A DNA stretch of 64,000 nucleotides, taken from contig JACQFE010000046.1 in the NCBI GenBank assembly GCA_016200265.1, positions 1-64,000 on the forward strand, in the 5' to 3' direction. How positions within the stretch are numbered: position 1 is the stretch's first letter; every line of letters starts with the position of its first letter. Both the position numbers and the translations under genes were made by a program. Of this stretch, positions 43,302-52,215 are shown in pieces. The notes beneath the pieces are model-generated. The model was not told the origin of the DNA, ran no database searches, and worked only from the letters and a program-made list of their open reading frames with translations. Origin of the DNA: Planctomycetota bacterium. GTDB lineage: Bacteria > Planctomycetota > Phycisphaerae > UBA1845.

Positions 43302-43449
43302 TCCGCTTCCTCGCCCTGCGCTCCGCGAGTTCGCAGAGCTGCGGGGACGAGGCTCCCGCCTTGGTCGCCTCGTTGGGCGCGGCTCAGAAAGTCGACAGCG
43401 CGATCGCATCGCTGGACGAGGCCGCGCGAGAGAGTAAGATCGCCGCTTG

Positions 43450-43564
43450 GATTGCCAATTGTCCATTGCCGATTGCCAATTGGAAAGCGTGGTGAAGGCG
43501 CTTTCTGTGTGCAACCGCGTTCGGCAGTTGGCAATAGCCGCCAGATTTGGTCATTGGCAATAGG
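43450..43564. repeat. cluster of direct and inverted TTGGCAAT repeats
   Basis: GATTGCCAATTG occurs at 43450-43461 and 43471-43482; the reverse orientation occurs at 43525-43537 (CAGTTGGCAATAG) and 43551-43564 (TCATTGGCAATAGG). The pairs could form a long RNA hairpin about 20 bases before the deoxyhypusine-synthase-like gene. Confidence 0.6.
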
Positions 43565-43582
43565 AAATCGGCGCCTGGCAAC

Positions 43583-44719
43583 ATGAAACATCCCTGTCAA
43601 AACCAAGATAGTTCGCACGGCGACGAACATGGGCACGATAAGCACTTGGGCCATACCGCCTGGCTCGATGCGGCGCCGATTCGGCCGCTGAAGCTGCCCG
43701 GCAATGAAAATGTCGCGGACCTGATCGACAATGCATTCGCCCACAGCGGCTTCAACGGTCGGCGATTGGCCGAAGGAGCGCAGCTCTACGCGCGAATGAT
43801 CGAGGCCAACGCGACGATCGCGCTGACCGTCGCCGGGGCCATGTCGCCGATCGGCATGGGCGGGGCCATCAGCTCGCTCATCGAGAGGGGCTTCGTCGAT
43901 TTCATCATCGCCACCGGCGCGAACCTCTATCACGATCTTCATCTTGCCTACGGCTTCCCCATGGTGCAGGGCACGGCCGAAGTCGATGACAACGTGCTGG
44001 CCGAAGAAGGCGTGGCACGGATTTACGACGTGTTCATCGGCGAGGAAGACACGTTGATGGCCACCGACAACAAGGTGCTCGAACTGCTCAAGGGCTTCGA
44101 TTTTTCGAAGCCGTTTTCGACGGCGAAAATGCACCACGCGATGGGCCGAGCCCTGTGGGAGCAATCGCCGCATCCGGAGAAATCGTTCGTGGCGGCGGCC
44201 GCGAAATACGATGTGCCGATTTACACGTCGTCGCCGGGCGATTCGTCGATCGGCATGAACCTCGTCGTGCCCTATTTGTTTGACAAGCCGGTGATGCTGA
44301 ATCCGGTGCTGGATGTGATCGAAACGGCCGGGCTCGTTCGCGACGCGGATGTCAACGGCGTGATCGAGATCGGCGGCGGCTCGCCGAAGAATTTCTATTT
44401 GCAGACCCAACCCACGCTGCACCAGATTCTGATGGACAAGAGCAAGGGCGGCCACGATTACTTTTTGCAGCTTACGACCGACGCTCCGCACTGGGGCGGG
44501 CTTTCCGGGGCGACGCCGTCGGAGGCCCGTAGCTGGGGTAAACTCAAAGACGCGGTGATCAACAACGTCGTGGTCTACTCCTGCGCGTCGATCACGTTCC
44601 CGCTGATCGCTCAATACGCCCTCATCCGCGCGAAAGGGCGATCGCATCGCCGACTCTTCACTCGTCTCGGCGAGATCACCGAATCGCTTCGCTCCGCGGC
44701 GAAGAAGACGCGGACGTAG
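43583..44719 (+). CDS. deoxyhypusine synthase-like protein (probable homospermidine-type synthase)
   Basis: ATG 43583 (MKHPCQNQDSSHGDEHGHDK) is preferred over 43547, whose first residues come from repeats. 378 residues. NAFAHSGFNGRRLAEGAQLY, TVAGAMSPIGMGG, FIIATGANLYHDLH, IEIGGGSPKNF and PSEARSWGKLK follow the deoxyhypusine synthase family; Lys320 in SWGK corresponds to the lysine that forms the imine intermediate. Bacteria lack eIF5A, so the product is more likely homospermidine or a related polyamine. The pyruvoyl arginine decarboxylase upstream supports this. The N-terminus is His-rich (six His in the first 24 residues), which might bind metal. A hairpin GCGCAAAG/CTTTGCGC follows at 44768-44788. 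Confidence 0.85.
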   Translation: MKHPCQNQDSSHGDEHGHDKHLGHTAWLDAAPIRPLKLPGNENVADLIDNAFAHSGFNGRRLAEGAQLYARMIEANATIALTVAGAMSPIGMGGAISSLIERGFVDFIIATGANLYHDLHLAYGFPMVQGTAEVDDNVLAEEGVARIYDVFIGEEDTLMATDNKVLELLKGFDFSKPFSTAKMHHAMGRALWEQSPHPEKSFVAAAAKYDVPIYTSSPGDSSIGMNLVVPYLFDKPVMLNPVLDVIETAGLVRDADVNGVIEIGGGSPKNFYLQTQPTLHQILMDKSKGGHDYFLQLTTDAPHWGGLSGATPSEARSWGKLKDAVINNVVVYSCASITFPLIAQYALIRAKGRSHRRLFTRLGEITESLRSAAKKTRT

Positions 44720-45442
44720 CGTCCAAAAGTCGAAACGTCGAAAAATCGTAAAGCCGAAATCAAAGGAGCGCAAAGGTCCTCTTTGCGCCGTAAAGTCCCC
44801 ATGTTTCAGCCTTACTTTCAGATGGGTTCGTTTGGAAAAGTATTTTTTCGCGAGTGTCAGAATGTGGCACTTCTGCGAAGACTGAAGATTGAAGTAAGAA
44901 GACTGAAAAATGAAAGAAAGAATCTCGAAAAACAAGGGGAATCGTCGAAAAGTCGAAAAATCGAAAAGTCGAAACAAAGAGGGCGAATAGACGTTGTCTG
45001 CAGATTTCGCGGATTGGCGCAGAGAGGAAAAGTCGAAACGTCGAAAAATCGAAAAGTCGAAATTTCGGGGCGGGCGAGGTCTCTCTTCAGGGGGCGGGAA
45101 GATTGTCCTTGCATTCAGTATTTCAGGTTGCGCAGTTACCACAAAGAAAGAACGTCGGGGGTGATCGGTGAATCGCAAAAATTCGTAGAATCGGGGGCAG
45201 GGGGGCCGCACGTTGCGGTCTTATTGCAACATGGGGATGCGATTCAATTCAAAATCCGTCCCCCACCTTCGTTTCGCGAAGATGGGGCAGTCGACGAGAG
45301 CCGCTGCGTTCACGCAGCGGGTTTTGTACCCGCCCCATGAATGAGGCGGCTCAGAAAAATCCGCCCCATGAATGGGACGGCTCGGGAATGAGATGCTTCG
45401 CTACGGCTCTGCATGACAAACGCTCAGCATGACAAAAGCTTG
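44720..45442. other. 723-bp gene-free region rich in short repeats
   Basis: Contains GTCGAAA-type repeats in at least three blocks: 44725-44748, 44942-44975 and 45028-45062, the first and third sharing AAAAGTCGAAACGTCG. Also present are a hairpin at 44768-44788, two copies of CCGCCCCATGAATG (about 45334 and 45361), and a family-B repeat remnant at the right end. The long frame on the minus strand is repeat-driven and not a gene. Confidence 0.7.
45389..45433. repeat. partial family-B palindromic repeat
   Basis: GAGATGCTTCGCTACGG, then GCTCAGCATGACAAAAG, the right half of the element at 1448-1514, with an inserted TCTGCATGACAAAC. It ends nine bases before the diguanylate cyclase stop codon. 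Confidence 0.65.
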
Positions 45443-46759
45443 TCACTGGGCCGAAAGGACGAAGACGCGGTTTTTGCCGGCGCGTTTGGCGGAGAGGAGC
45501 GCTTCGTCGGCGCGTTTGAGGAGATCGTCCATGTTGGAGGCGTCCCAGGGGAAGGTGGCGACGCCACCGCTGACGGTGAGGTGGACGGATTCCTGCGGGG
45601 CGACGTGAGTGAATGGATGCGATTGGATTGAAGCGCGGAAGCGGTCGAGCACTTCGAGAGCGGCGGAGGCATCGGCTGCGGGCTTGGAGCCGGGTTCGCG
45701 CGGGCCGGTGGCATCCCAGAAGACCACGGCGAATTCGTCGCCGCCGTAGCGAGTGACCAGGTCCTGCTCGCGGCAGTGCTTGCGAAGCAGATTGCCGGTG
45801 ACGCGAATGATCTCATCGCCCGCGTCGTGGCCAAAACGGTCGTTGTAGCTTTTGAAATTATCAATATCGAATAGCAAGAGCGCGACCGGAAAATGCTCGG
45901 CGGAGGCGCGCGCGAGCAGAGCGGGCAATCTCTCGCGAAGGAATCGACGATTGGGCAGGCCTGAGCCTTCGTCGGTGATTGCCTGCTTCAATGCGTCGCG
46001 ATATCGCTGCGAGGTGTTGAGCATTTGTGCGATCAAGGGCGCAAATTGCTCCAGTTTCTGTGCATCACGGAGAACATAAGCGCCGTGCCGACGCGGGCCG
46101 ACGACGATGTGACCGAGCAGGTCCGTGCCGCTTCGGATGTCGGCAGTTAAGGCGTAGACATTGACAGGCTCGCCGGTGGAAACATTGACTCCTTCGACGC
46201 TGATGGTCACGCCGCGAGCGCCGAGAGCGATGCGAACGACATCGGCCAATCGCTCGAGGAGCATTGAAGGACCGGTGTCGAAATGACCGAGGGCTTGCGT
46301 CATCGCTTCGATTTCGGTCGTCTTGCCTTCAGGCGTTTCGATGATGCGATTCTCTTCCGCTGGACGGGTGTAGCCGAGCATTTGATCAAGTTCGGCGGCA
46401 TCAACGGGATGAAGCAGATAGTCGTCCGCGCCGAAGGCGGTCAGGCGTTTTGCGATGGGCTCATCGACGGTGCGACAGCAGATGAGCAATTTGGTTTTCG
46501 GGCCGGCAGCCTCTCGAACACCGGCAATTGCGGCAGGCGGAGTCGATGTGCTTCCATTGATGCAGGCAAGCACGGCGCGGGCCGGTCGCCGCGACAATTC
46601 CGCAATTCCCTGCAAATAGGATCCGCAGCGATCGACGGTGAGCTGCGTGTAGCGGCTGCCGAGCCGATCGAGCCATGTGGGGTCTTCGTCGAAGCCGGGA
46701 CCGACGACCAAGACTCGATCCGACGTGAGGTTGTCACCGATTGTGTTCACGATACGCAA
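45443..46759 (-). CDS. diguanylate cyclase (GGDEF) with N-terminal receiver-like domain
   Basis: Makes c-di-GMP from GTP. 438 residues from TTG 46759, which directly follows the stop of the upstream gene (TGA-TTG), so translation is coupled; GTG 46750 is possible. Residues 14-130 resemble a receiver fold (RVLVVGPGF, AVLACING, FGADDYLLHPVDAAELDQML) without the usual phospho-Asp context. Residues 160-255 are GAF-like. The GGDEF domain starts at LPNRRFL; RYGGDEF (339-343) is intact, and the RxxD inhibitory site is present at 330-333 (REQD), so product inhibition is expected. NADRVFVLSAQ-type ending (GKNRVFVLSAQ). Confidence 0.85.
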   Translation of the reverse strand: MRIVNTIGDNLTSDRVLVVGPGFDEDPTWLDRLGSRYTQLTVDRCGSYLQGIAELSRRPARAVLACINGSTSTPPAAIAGVREAAGPKTKLLICCRTVDEPIAKRLTAFGADDYLLHPVDAAELDQMLGYTRPAEENRIIETPEGKTTEIEAMTQALGHFDTGPSMLLERLADVVRIALGARGVTISVEGVNVSTGEPVNVYALTADIRSGTDLLGHIVVGPRRHGAYVLRDAQKLEQFAPLIAQMLNTSQRYRDALKQAITDEGSGLPNRRFLRERLPALLARASAEHFPVALLLFDIDNFKSYNDRFGHDAGDEIIRVTGNLLRKHCREQDLVTRYGGDEFAVVFWDATGPREPGSKPAADASAALEVLDRFRASIQSHPFTHVAPQESVHLTVSGGVATFPWDASNMDDLLKRADEALLSAKRAGKNRVFVLSAQ

Positions 46760-47890
46760 TCATTCCTCATCCGAAAGCAAGGCGTCGGTTTCATCCATGG
46801 TGAGTGATTCGACTTCTTCATCGTCGGCCATCAATGCTTGTAGTTCTTCCGGCGTCAGCAAGGGAGCATATCGATCGTCTGCGAATGATTGGCGTTGTAC
46901 CGGCGGCGTTCGAGTTTGCTCGATTGGGCGCGACATCGGCGCGGCGGATGTTGAATTCAGGGGCTGCTCTCGAACGGTCGATTGCTGCGGGGTCGGAGGA
47001 GCCGAGGACGGTGGTGGAGGATTTTCATTTTGCGGAGCAAGTCGTTGTGGCGCATGTCGCGGCGGAGTATCAGTATAGGTTCGCCAGGGGACTCGCGCAT
47101 GGGACGTCGATTCCGCCGCCGAATCAGGGGATCGTTCTTCAGGCTCATCATCTTCGCGCAGGTCCATGATTTCTTCGTGTTCGACATTGCTCGGCATCAA
47201 TACCGATGTTGGGGCTGTTTGGTCCTTGCCATTCGTGCCCGAATCGGTCGCATGATGCGCGTGTTCGAATTGATTGGCCTTTGGCTGCGGAGAATCCACG
47301 TGATTTGCGGCCTTGATCGGCGAAAATTTGGGATCACGCATCGCTTGCACGATGGGCGTCGGATTCGACACTGGAATTGAAACCGTTGGAATTTGCGGCG
47401 CACTTTCCGTTCGCGCCGGCGGCGAGGTCTCACGTGCCTGAACTGCTTTTTGAGTTTGGGGTGATATTTCAGTCGTGGCAGATAGCGGTCCCTGGGCAGA
47501 CCGGCTTTCGATTTGACTGGTGATGGCCAGGCGACGCAATGCGTCGAGGCCGTCGCGAGAAAGGTCCGCGATGCGATCCGAACGAATGAGAGATTTGACT
47601 TCAGCCCGTTGGGATTCGCTGCCGTAGATGCAAATCAAGCTGTTCGGGCTCTGACGGGCGAGAATCGAGAAGAACTCAAATTCCGCTCCGGCGAGGTTGT
47701 CGACGCCCACGATAACGGCCTGAATTTCGTAATCTGAAGAGGTGAGTGCCCGTGCCAATCCGCGGTAGACGTCGCTGAGCGTATCGATGGTAAAGGGTGC
47801 AGAGGCGAGCCATCGCTCCAGATCCGCGGGTGGTGCTCCGCCGGTCACTACGTGCAGGATGGCTGGTGAGTTTTGGCGTCCCTCCGGCAT
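46760..47890 (-). CDS. receiver-like protein with long disordered tail, unknown function
   Basis: ATG 47890 (MPEGRQNSPAILHVVTGG) has GAGGAAAGG upstream; the frame extending to 48109 is non-coding. 376 residues. Residues 1-120 look like a degenerate receiver domain (IQAVIVGVDNLAGAEFEFFS, SLICIYGSESQR). From about 130 to 340 the chain is Pro/Ser/Gln-rich and probably disordered. The tail is acidic (MADDEEVESLTMDETDALLS). It is immediately followed by the diguanylate cyclase with a TGA-TTG junction, so the two are made together and may work in one signalling complex. Confidence 0.6.
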   Translation of the reverse strand: MPEGRQNSPAILHVVTGGAPPADLERWLASAPFTIDTLSDVYRGLARALTSSDYEIQAVIVGVDNLAGAEFEFFSILARQSPNSLICIYGSESQRAEVKSLIRSDRIADLSRDGLDALRRLAITSQIESRSAQGPLSATTEISPQTQKAVQARETSPPARTESAPQIPTVSIPVSNPTPIVQAMRDPKFSPIKAANHVDSPQPKANQFEHAHHATDSGTNGKDQTAPTSVLMPSNVEHEEIMDLREDDEPEERSPDSAAESTSHARVPWRTYTDTPPRHAPQRLAPQNENPPPPSSAPPTPQQSTVREQPLNSTSAAPMSRPIEQTRTPPVQRQSFADDRYAPLLTPEELQALMADDEEVESLTMDETDALLSDEE

Positions 47891-48145
47891 TCGAAGCGTA
47901 TTCCTTTCCTCATTGCATTGTATGGAAGCGTTCGATTGAAGAAAAGGTCCGTAAAGACGGGGCGTGAGCCATTCACCCACAGAAAATCGGCATTTCGCGT
48001 TCAACTGCATGTTGCCAGCGTTGGAGTGGCTAACCACGGAATCGACCGTCGGTGTTTTCGGTTGCCACAATTTGGTATCGTAATGGCTTAAGTTTCGGCG
48101 ATTTGGCATTTACGCTCCGAAAGCCTATTGGTTACGGCTGAAAAC

Positions 48146-49792
48146 ATGAAGGCGGCTTTGGCTCAAATCAACGCGACGGTCGGTGATATTGAAGGCAATG
48201 CCGCGCGCATTATTCGTGCGATTCGACAGGCCCGGGAGGCCGGGGCGACTTTGCTGTTGACGCCGGAATTGGCTGTTGTCGGCTATCCTCCCAAGGATCT
48301 GGTTCTGCGGCGAAGCTTTATCGAACGGAACGTGAACGCCGTCGAGCAGATTGCGGCCGAATGCCGCGGAATTACGGTGATCGTTGGGTTCTGCCAACCC
48401 GATCCCGCCGGTGAGGGGAAAGGGATTTTCAATTCCGCGGCCGTCTGTCGGAATGGCGTGGTCGAAACTACGTATGCAAAGAATCTGTTGCCGACGTACG
48501 ACGTTTTTGATGAGTCGCGATATTTCAGTCCCGGTCGCGGTGTGCGGATCATCAATCTCGACGATGGTGGAAAGCAGTTGCGAGCCGGTCTGACAATTTG
48601 CGAGGATATCTGGAACAACCGGCAATTTGAGGGCCGTCGCGTTTACGGAATCGATCCGGTGGTCGAAACAGTACGCGCCGGTGCGCAGATCGTCCTCAAT
48701 CTTTCCGCATCGCCTTATCGAGCGGGCGTCGAACTCGAACGGGAGTCGCTCTTTGCGGGCGAAATCCGCGAGCAGCACGTGCCGCTTCTTTATGTGAATC
48801 AGGTCGGGGGCAATGATGATTTGATCTTCGATGGTGCAAGCATCGCCATCGATGCCCGCGGGGCGGTGATCGCTCGTGGCAGGGCCTTTGAGGAAGACTT
48901 ATTGATTGTGGACTTGGCCGCACCGGACGCCAACCGAATTGAGGCACAGCCTGAACGAATCGACGCGATCCGCCGTGCGCTGGTGCTCGGTCTCCGCGAT
49001 TACGTTTACAAATGCGGCTTTGAAAAAGTAGTGCTGGGCTTATCGGGTGGTATCGATTCGGCGCTGACGGCCGCTCTCGCGGTGGAAGCGCTCGGCTCGA
49101 AGAATGTGCATGGCGTCGCATTGCCATCGCGATTCAGCAGCGCGCACAGCATCGAAGACGCCGCGGCCTTGGCGAAAAATCTCCGCATCGAACTGGTTGT
49201 CACTCCCATCGAAGACATTCATCGGGCGTGTGAAGCCTCGCTGGCTCCGCAGTTTTCAGGTCTTCCGCGCGGAGTGGCCGAAGAGAATCTGCAGGCTCGA
49301 ATCCGCGGAATGCTGGTGATGGCGTTTTCGAACAAATTCGGATGGTTGCTTCTGACGACGGGGAATAAGAGTGAGCTGGCGGTCGGTTTTTGCACGTTGT
49401 ACGGCGATATGTGCGGCGGGCTTGCCGTGCTCAGCGACGTGCCCAAGACCGTCGTGTATGAGCTCGCCCGCGACATCAATCGGCGGGCGGGCCGGGCGCT
49501 GATTCCGCAACGGACGATCGACAAAGTGCCTTCGGCGGAACTTCGGGAGAATCAGACTGATCAGGACACGATTCCGCCTTATGATGTGCTGGATGCGATT
49601 CTCGAACAATATGTCGAACGGGATCTGAGCCCTGCGGAGATTGTGGCTTCGGGCTTCGATCGAGCAACCGTTGAAAGAATCGTTTTCATGGTTGACCACA
49701 GCGAATACAAGCGAAAGCAAGCGGCGATTGGCTTGAAAGTGACGAGTCGGGCGTTTGGCTCGGGGCGTCGAATGCCGGTTGCGGCGAAGTAG
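48146..49792 (+). CDS. nadE: glutamine-dependent NAD+ synthetase
   Basis: Last step of NAD synthesis: amidates deamido-NAD using glutamine. ATG 48146 (MKAALAQINATVGDIEGNA) matches the family start; TTG 48128 is not needed. 548 residues in two domains. The N-terminal nitrilase-type glutaminase has the triad in TPELAVVGYPPKDL (Glu), KNLLPTYDVFDE (Lys) and LTICEDIWN (Cys). The C-terminal ATP pyrophosphatase synthetase has LGLSGGIDSAL, TTGNKSELAVGFCTLYGDM and a TIPPYDVLD segment. It is divergent from the receiver-like gene across a 255-bp gap. Confidence 0.95.
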   Translation: MKAALAQINATVGDIEGNAARIIRAIRQAREAGATLLLTPELAVVGYPPKDLVLRRSFIERNVNAVEQIAAECRGITVIVGFCQPDPAGEGKGIFNSAAVCRNGVVETTYAKNLLPTYDVFDESRYFSPGRGVRIINLDDGGKQLRAGLTICEDIWNNRQFEGRRVYGIDPVVETVRAGAQIVLNLSASPYRAGVELERESLFAGEIREQHVPLLYVNQVGGNDDLIFDGASIAIDARGAVIARGRAFEEDLLIVDLAAPDANRIEAQPERIDAIRRALVLGLRDYVYKCGFEKVVLGLSGGIDSALTAALAVEALGSKNVHGVALPSRFSSAHSIEDAAALAKNLRIELVVTPIEDIHRACEASLAPQFSGLPRGVAEENLQARIRGMLVMAFSNKFGWLLLTTGNKSELAVGFCTLYGDMCGGLAVLSDVPKTVVYELARDINRRAGRALIPQRTIDKVPSAELRENQTDQDTIPPYDVLDAILEQYVERDLSPAEIVASGFDRATVERIVFMVDHSEYKRKQAAIGLKVTSRAFGSGRRMPVAAK

Positions 49793-49915
49793 TTGTCTGT
49801 TACGAGTTACCAGTTACAAGTTTTTTGCGACGAAGGCGGATCCAACGGCTAGCATTTGTTTATGAGAGAGGCGCAAATTTAAATTTGCCGCACAACATCC
49901 TCGCGGAGAAAAAAG

Positions 49916-51076
49916 ATGAATCTGAATCGAACCGTCTCGTTCACTGTTTGTTGTATGTTGCTCGCGTTTCATTTCGGGCAGAATTCAACTGTTCGAGCCG
50001 CCGATCCGCCGAAGTCCACACTCGACTTCAAGCTCGCCACCGATGTGAAGGCGGCAACGGACAAGGCGCTCGGATATCTTAAGGCCGTTCAGGATTCAGA
50101 TGGCGCGTGGCAGGCTGGTGGCAAGCCGCACATGGCCGTCACGGCGCTGGTGGTGAAGGCATTCGCGCAGGATTCAGGGTATGGTCCGAAACATCCGATC
50201 GTGCAAAAAGGCACGGACTACGTTCTCCATTATTTGCAAGCTGACGGCGGGTTGTACGTTCCTGACGAAGGGCATCAGAACTATGAAACGAGTGCAAGTC
50301 TTATGGCACTCGCATCGCTGAAGGACCCGGCGAGGCTGCAAGTCATCCAGGGTGCGCAGGAATATCTCAAGAAACTTCAAATTGATGAAGGAGAAGGCGT
50401 CGAAGCTTCGAACATTTTCTATGGCGGGGCGGGATATGGAAAAGAGAAACGGCCCGACCTATCGAACACACAGATGATGCTCGAGGCACTTCAACAAAGC
50501 GGTCTTTCCGCGGACGATCCGGTGTATCAGAAGGCCTTGGTTTTTGTGAAGCGTTGCCAGATGCTGCCGGGCTCGAATGACCAGAAATTCGCCGCGAACG
50601 GCGATGGCGGATTTATTTACACGCCCGCGAACGATGGTGAGTCGAAGGCCGGCGTCGAGGAAGTTGACGGGAAGTCGCGGCTTCGCACCTATGGCAGCAT
50701 GACGTATTCGGGCTTCAAGAGTATGTTGTACGCGAAAGTCAGTCACGACGATCCGCGCGTGCAGCAGTGTGTAAAGTGGATCAAGGACACGTACACGCTC
50801 GACCACAACCCCAACATGCCGGGCGCGCAATCCAAACAGGGACTGTTCTATTTCTATTATGTGTTCGCGCGAGCGATGAAGGCGTGGGGCGAGGAAACGA
50901 TCACCGATTCGCACGGGGCGAAGCATCCCTGGCGGCAGGAGCTTTGCGAAAAACTCCTTTCGCTTCAAATTGCGGATGGCAGTTGGGTGAATGAGGCCGA
51001 CCGCTGGTACGAAGGCAGCCCGCACCTTGTGACGGCGTACGCGGTGCTGGCGTTGCAGACGGCTTCGCAAGAATAA
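49916..51076 (+). CDS. exported prenyltransferase/squalene-oxidase repeat protein
   Basis: 386 residues with a signal peptide (FTVCCMLLAFHFGQN, cleavage near VRAAD). GGAG lies 11 bases before ATG. The mature protein is an alpha-toroid of terpene cyclase-like repeats: SDGAWQAGGKPHMAVTALVV, GGLYVPDEGHQNYETSASLM, FAANGDGGFIYTPAND, YGSMTYSGFKSMLYA, LQIADGSWVNEADRWYEGSP and HLVTAYAVLALQ. No DxDD cyclase motif is seen, so it is unlikely to be a cyclase. Exported members of this type are frequent in planctomycetes and their function is not established. Confidence 0.75.
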   Translation: MNLNRTVSFTVCCMLLAFHFGQNSTVRAADPPKSTLDFKLATDVKAATDKALGYLKAVQDSDGAWQAGGKPHMAVTALVVKAFAQDSGYGPKHPIVQKGTDYVLHYLQADGGLYVPDEGHQNYETSASLMALASLKDPARLQVIQGAQEYLKKLQIDEGEGVEASNIFYGGAGYGKEKRPDLSNTQMMLEALQQSGLSADDPVYQKALVFVKRCQMLPGSNDQKFAANGDGGFIYTPANDGESKAGVEEVDGKSRLRTYGSMTYSGFKSMLYAKVSHDDPRVQQCVKWIKDTYTLDHNPNMPGAQSKQGLFYFYYVFARAMKAWGEETITDSHGAKHPWRQELCEKLLSLQIADGSWVNEADRWYEGSPHLVTAYAVLALQTASQE

Positions 51077-51253
51077 ACGCCACGGCCTCCCTTTACTATT
51101 AGGCGGTTGCATCATTGAGCGCGTGCGGGGATGCCTGCGCCAGCGTGTCAGTCGCCCGCCCCAAGGGGGGGACCCGCTGCCGAAGCGCATTCTCAAGCAG
51201 GGTTCAATCGCTCAAAAGGAGTGGCTGGCCGCTGAATGAGGCACCAAGTCCGG

Positions 51254-51961
51254 TTAGCGAATTCCGAGGTCGCGAAGCTGCGCGATGATTTTCTTTTCCC
51301 AATCGAGATTGGCGTGGGGGCTGGCCGGGCTGGGGTGAAGGATTTGTCCGATGGCGACGTCCAGTCCCTGTAAGGCGATTCGACATCGTGCTTCCGCGAA
51401 GCGGCCGACACCGATGACGAATTTGGGCTGCATCGTTTCGACGGTTTTTCTTAGCGCGCGGCCACAGAGTTCGATGAGCGGTTCGCGCTGGGCCGTGGGG
51501 AGCTTGTCGGGCGTGAGATTTCGACCCGTGTGTTCGAGAAAAAGAAGCGGACAGTAATTGACGACGAAGAACCGTTCGAAGAAGTGATCGGGGCTTCCGA
51601 AAGTGGCCTTCGCCCAGCCCCACAAGCGCCGGCCACTGACCTCGCTGCGATGACATTCGAAACCCAATACGGGCACTCTTGGGTGCGTATTCTCGGGCAC
51701 GCTGACGTTTCCGGAAATTCCCATCCAATCGCGCACCGCGACGACCTCGCCGAATGGCACGCCGGTTTGGGCCATTCCCCACGGACCGGGATTCATACCC
51801 ACGAGGATCACTTCACGCCGTCCAGCGCCGAAACGCTTTAAGTATTGCTCGTGCGGATCGCGGGCGTACTCGATTGGGAGATAGAAATGAGCGACACTTG
51901 GGCCAAATCGAAGCGGGACAATTTTCCGTCTGAGTTCGCGGGTAATGGCGACCAGGTCCAT
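51254..51961 (-). CDS. SMUG1-like uracil-DNA glycosylase
   Basis: Removes uracil (and some oxidised pyrimidines) from DNA. 235 residues. The active-site loop is VGMNPGPWGMAQTGVPFG (about 54-71), the SMUG1 form (GMNPGP) in which Asn replaces the catalytic Asp of UNG. FECHRSEVSGRRLWGW and FFVVNYCPLLFLEHTG follow, and the DNA intercalation loop is HPSPASPHANLDWEKKI. This is characteristic of family 3. It could cooperate with Vsr-like repair of deaminated bases, but the two are far apart. Confidence 0.85.
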   Translation of the reverse strand: MDLVAITRELRRKIVPLRFGPSVAHFYLPIEYARDPHEQYLKRFGAGRREVILVGMNPGPWGMAQTGVPFGEVVAVRDWMGISGNVSVPENTHPRVPVLGFECHRSEVSGRRLWGWAKATFGSPDHFFERFFVVNYCPLLFLEHTGRNLTPDKLPTAQREPLIELCGRALRKTVETMQPKFVIGVGRFAEARCRIALQGLDVAIGQILHPSPASPHANLDWEKKIIAQLRDLGIR

Positions 51962-52215
51962 TGTCCATTCGTACCGTCAATGTTCATTGCTTGCGAATTC
52001 GGCGATTCCCGCAAAGTGTTGGCTAGTTCTTGAGAGACGTCTGGATTGCTGAAAGTGTCGGCTGACTAATTCATAAGCTATTTATTCATATTGACTTATG
52101 TAGCGTCTGTGGATTGAAGAGACGCTGGCAATGCTTTGAATGCCATGCTCTTGTCACCTGCCCTTTCAGTATTGGGATCAAGAGATTCGCGATTGGGTTC
52201 CGATAACGTCGAGTG

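Noticed and set aside
43298-45211. A 637-codon minus-strand frame
   Set aside because: It runs antisense to the DHS-like gene and through GTCGAAA repeats; its N-terminal part is repeat translation (Phe/Arg/Ser patterns).
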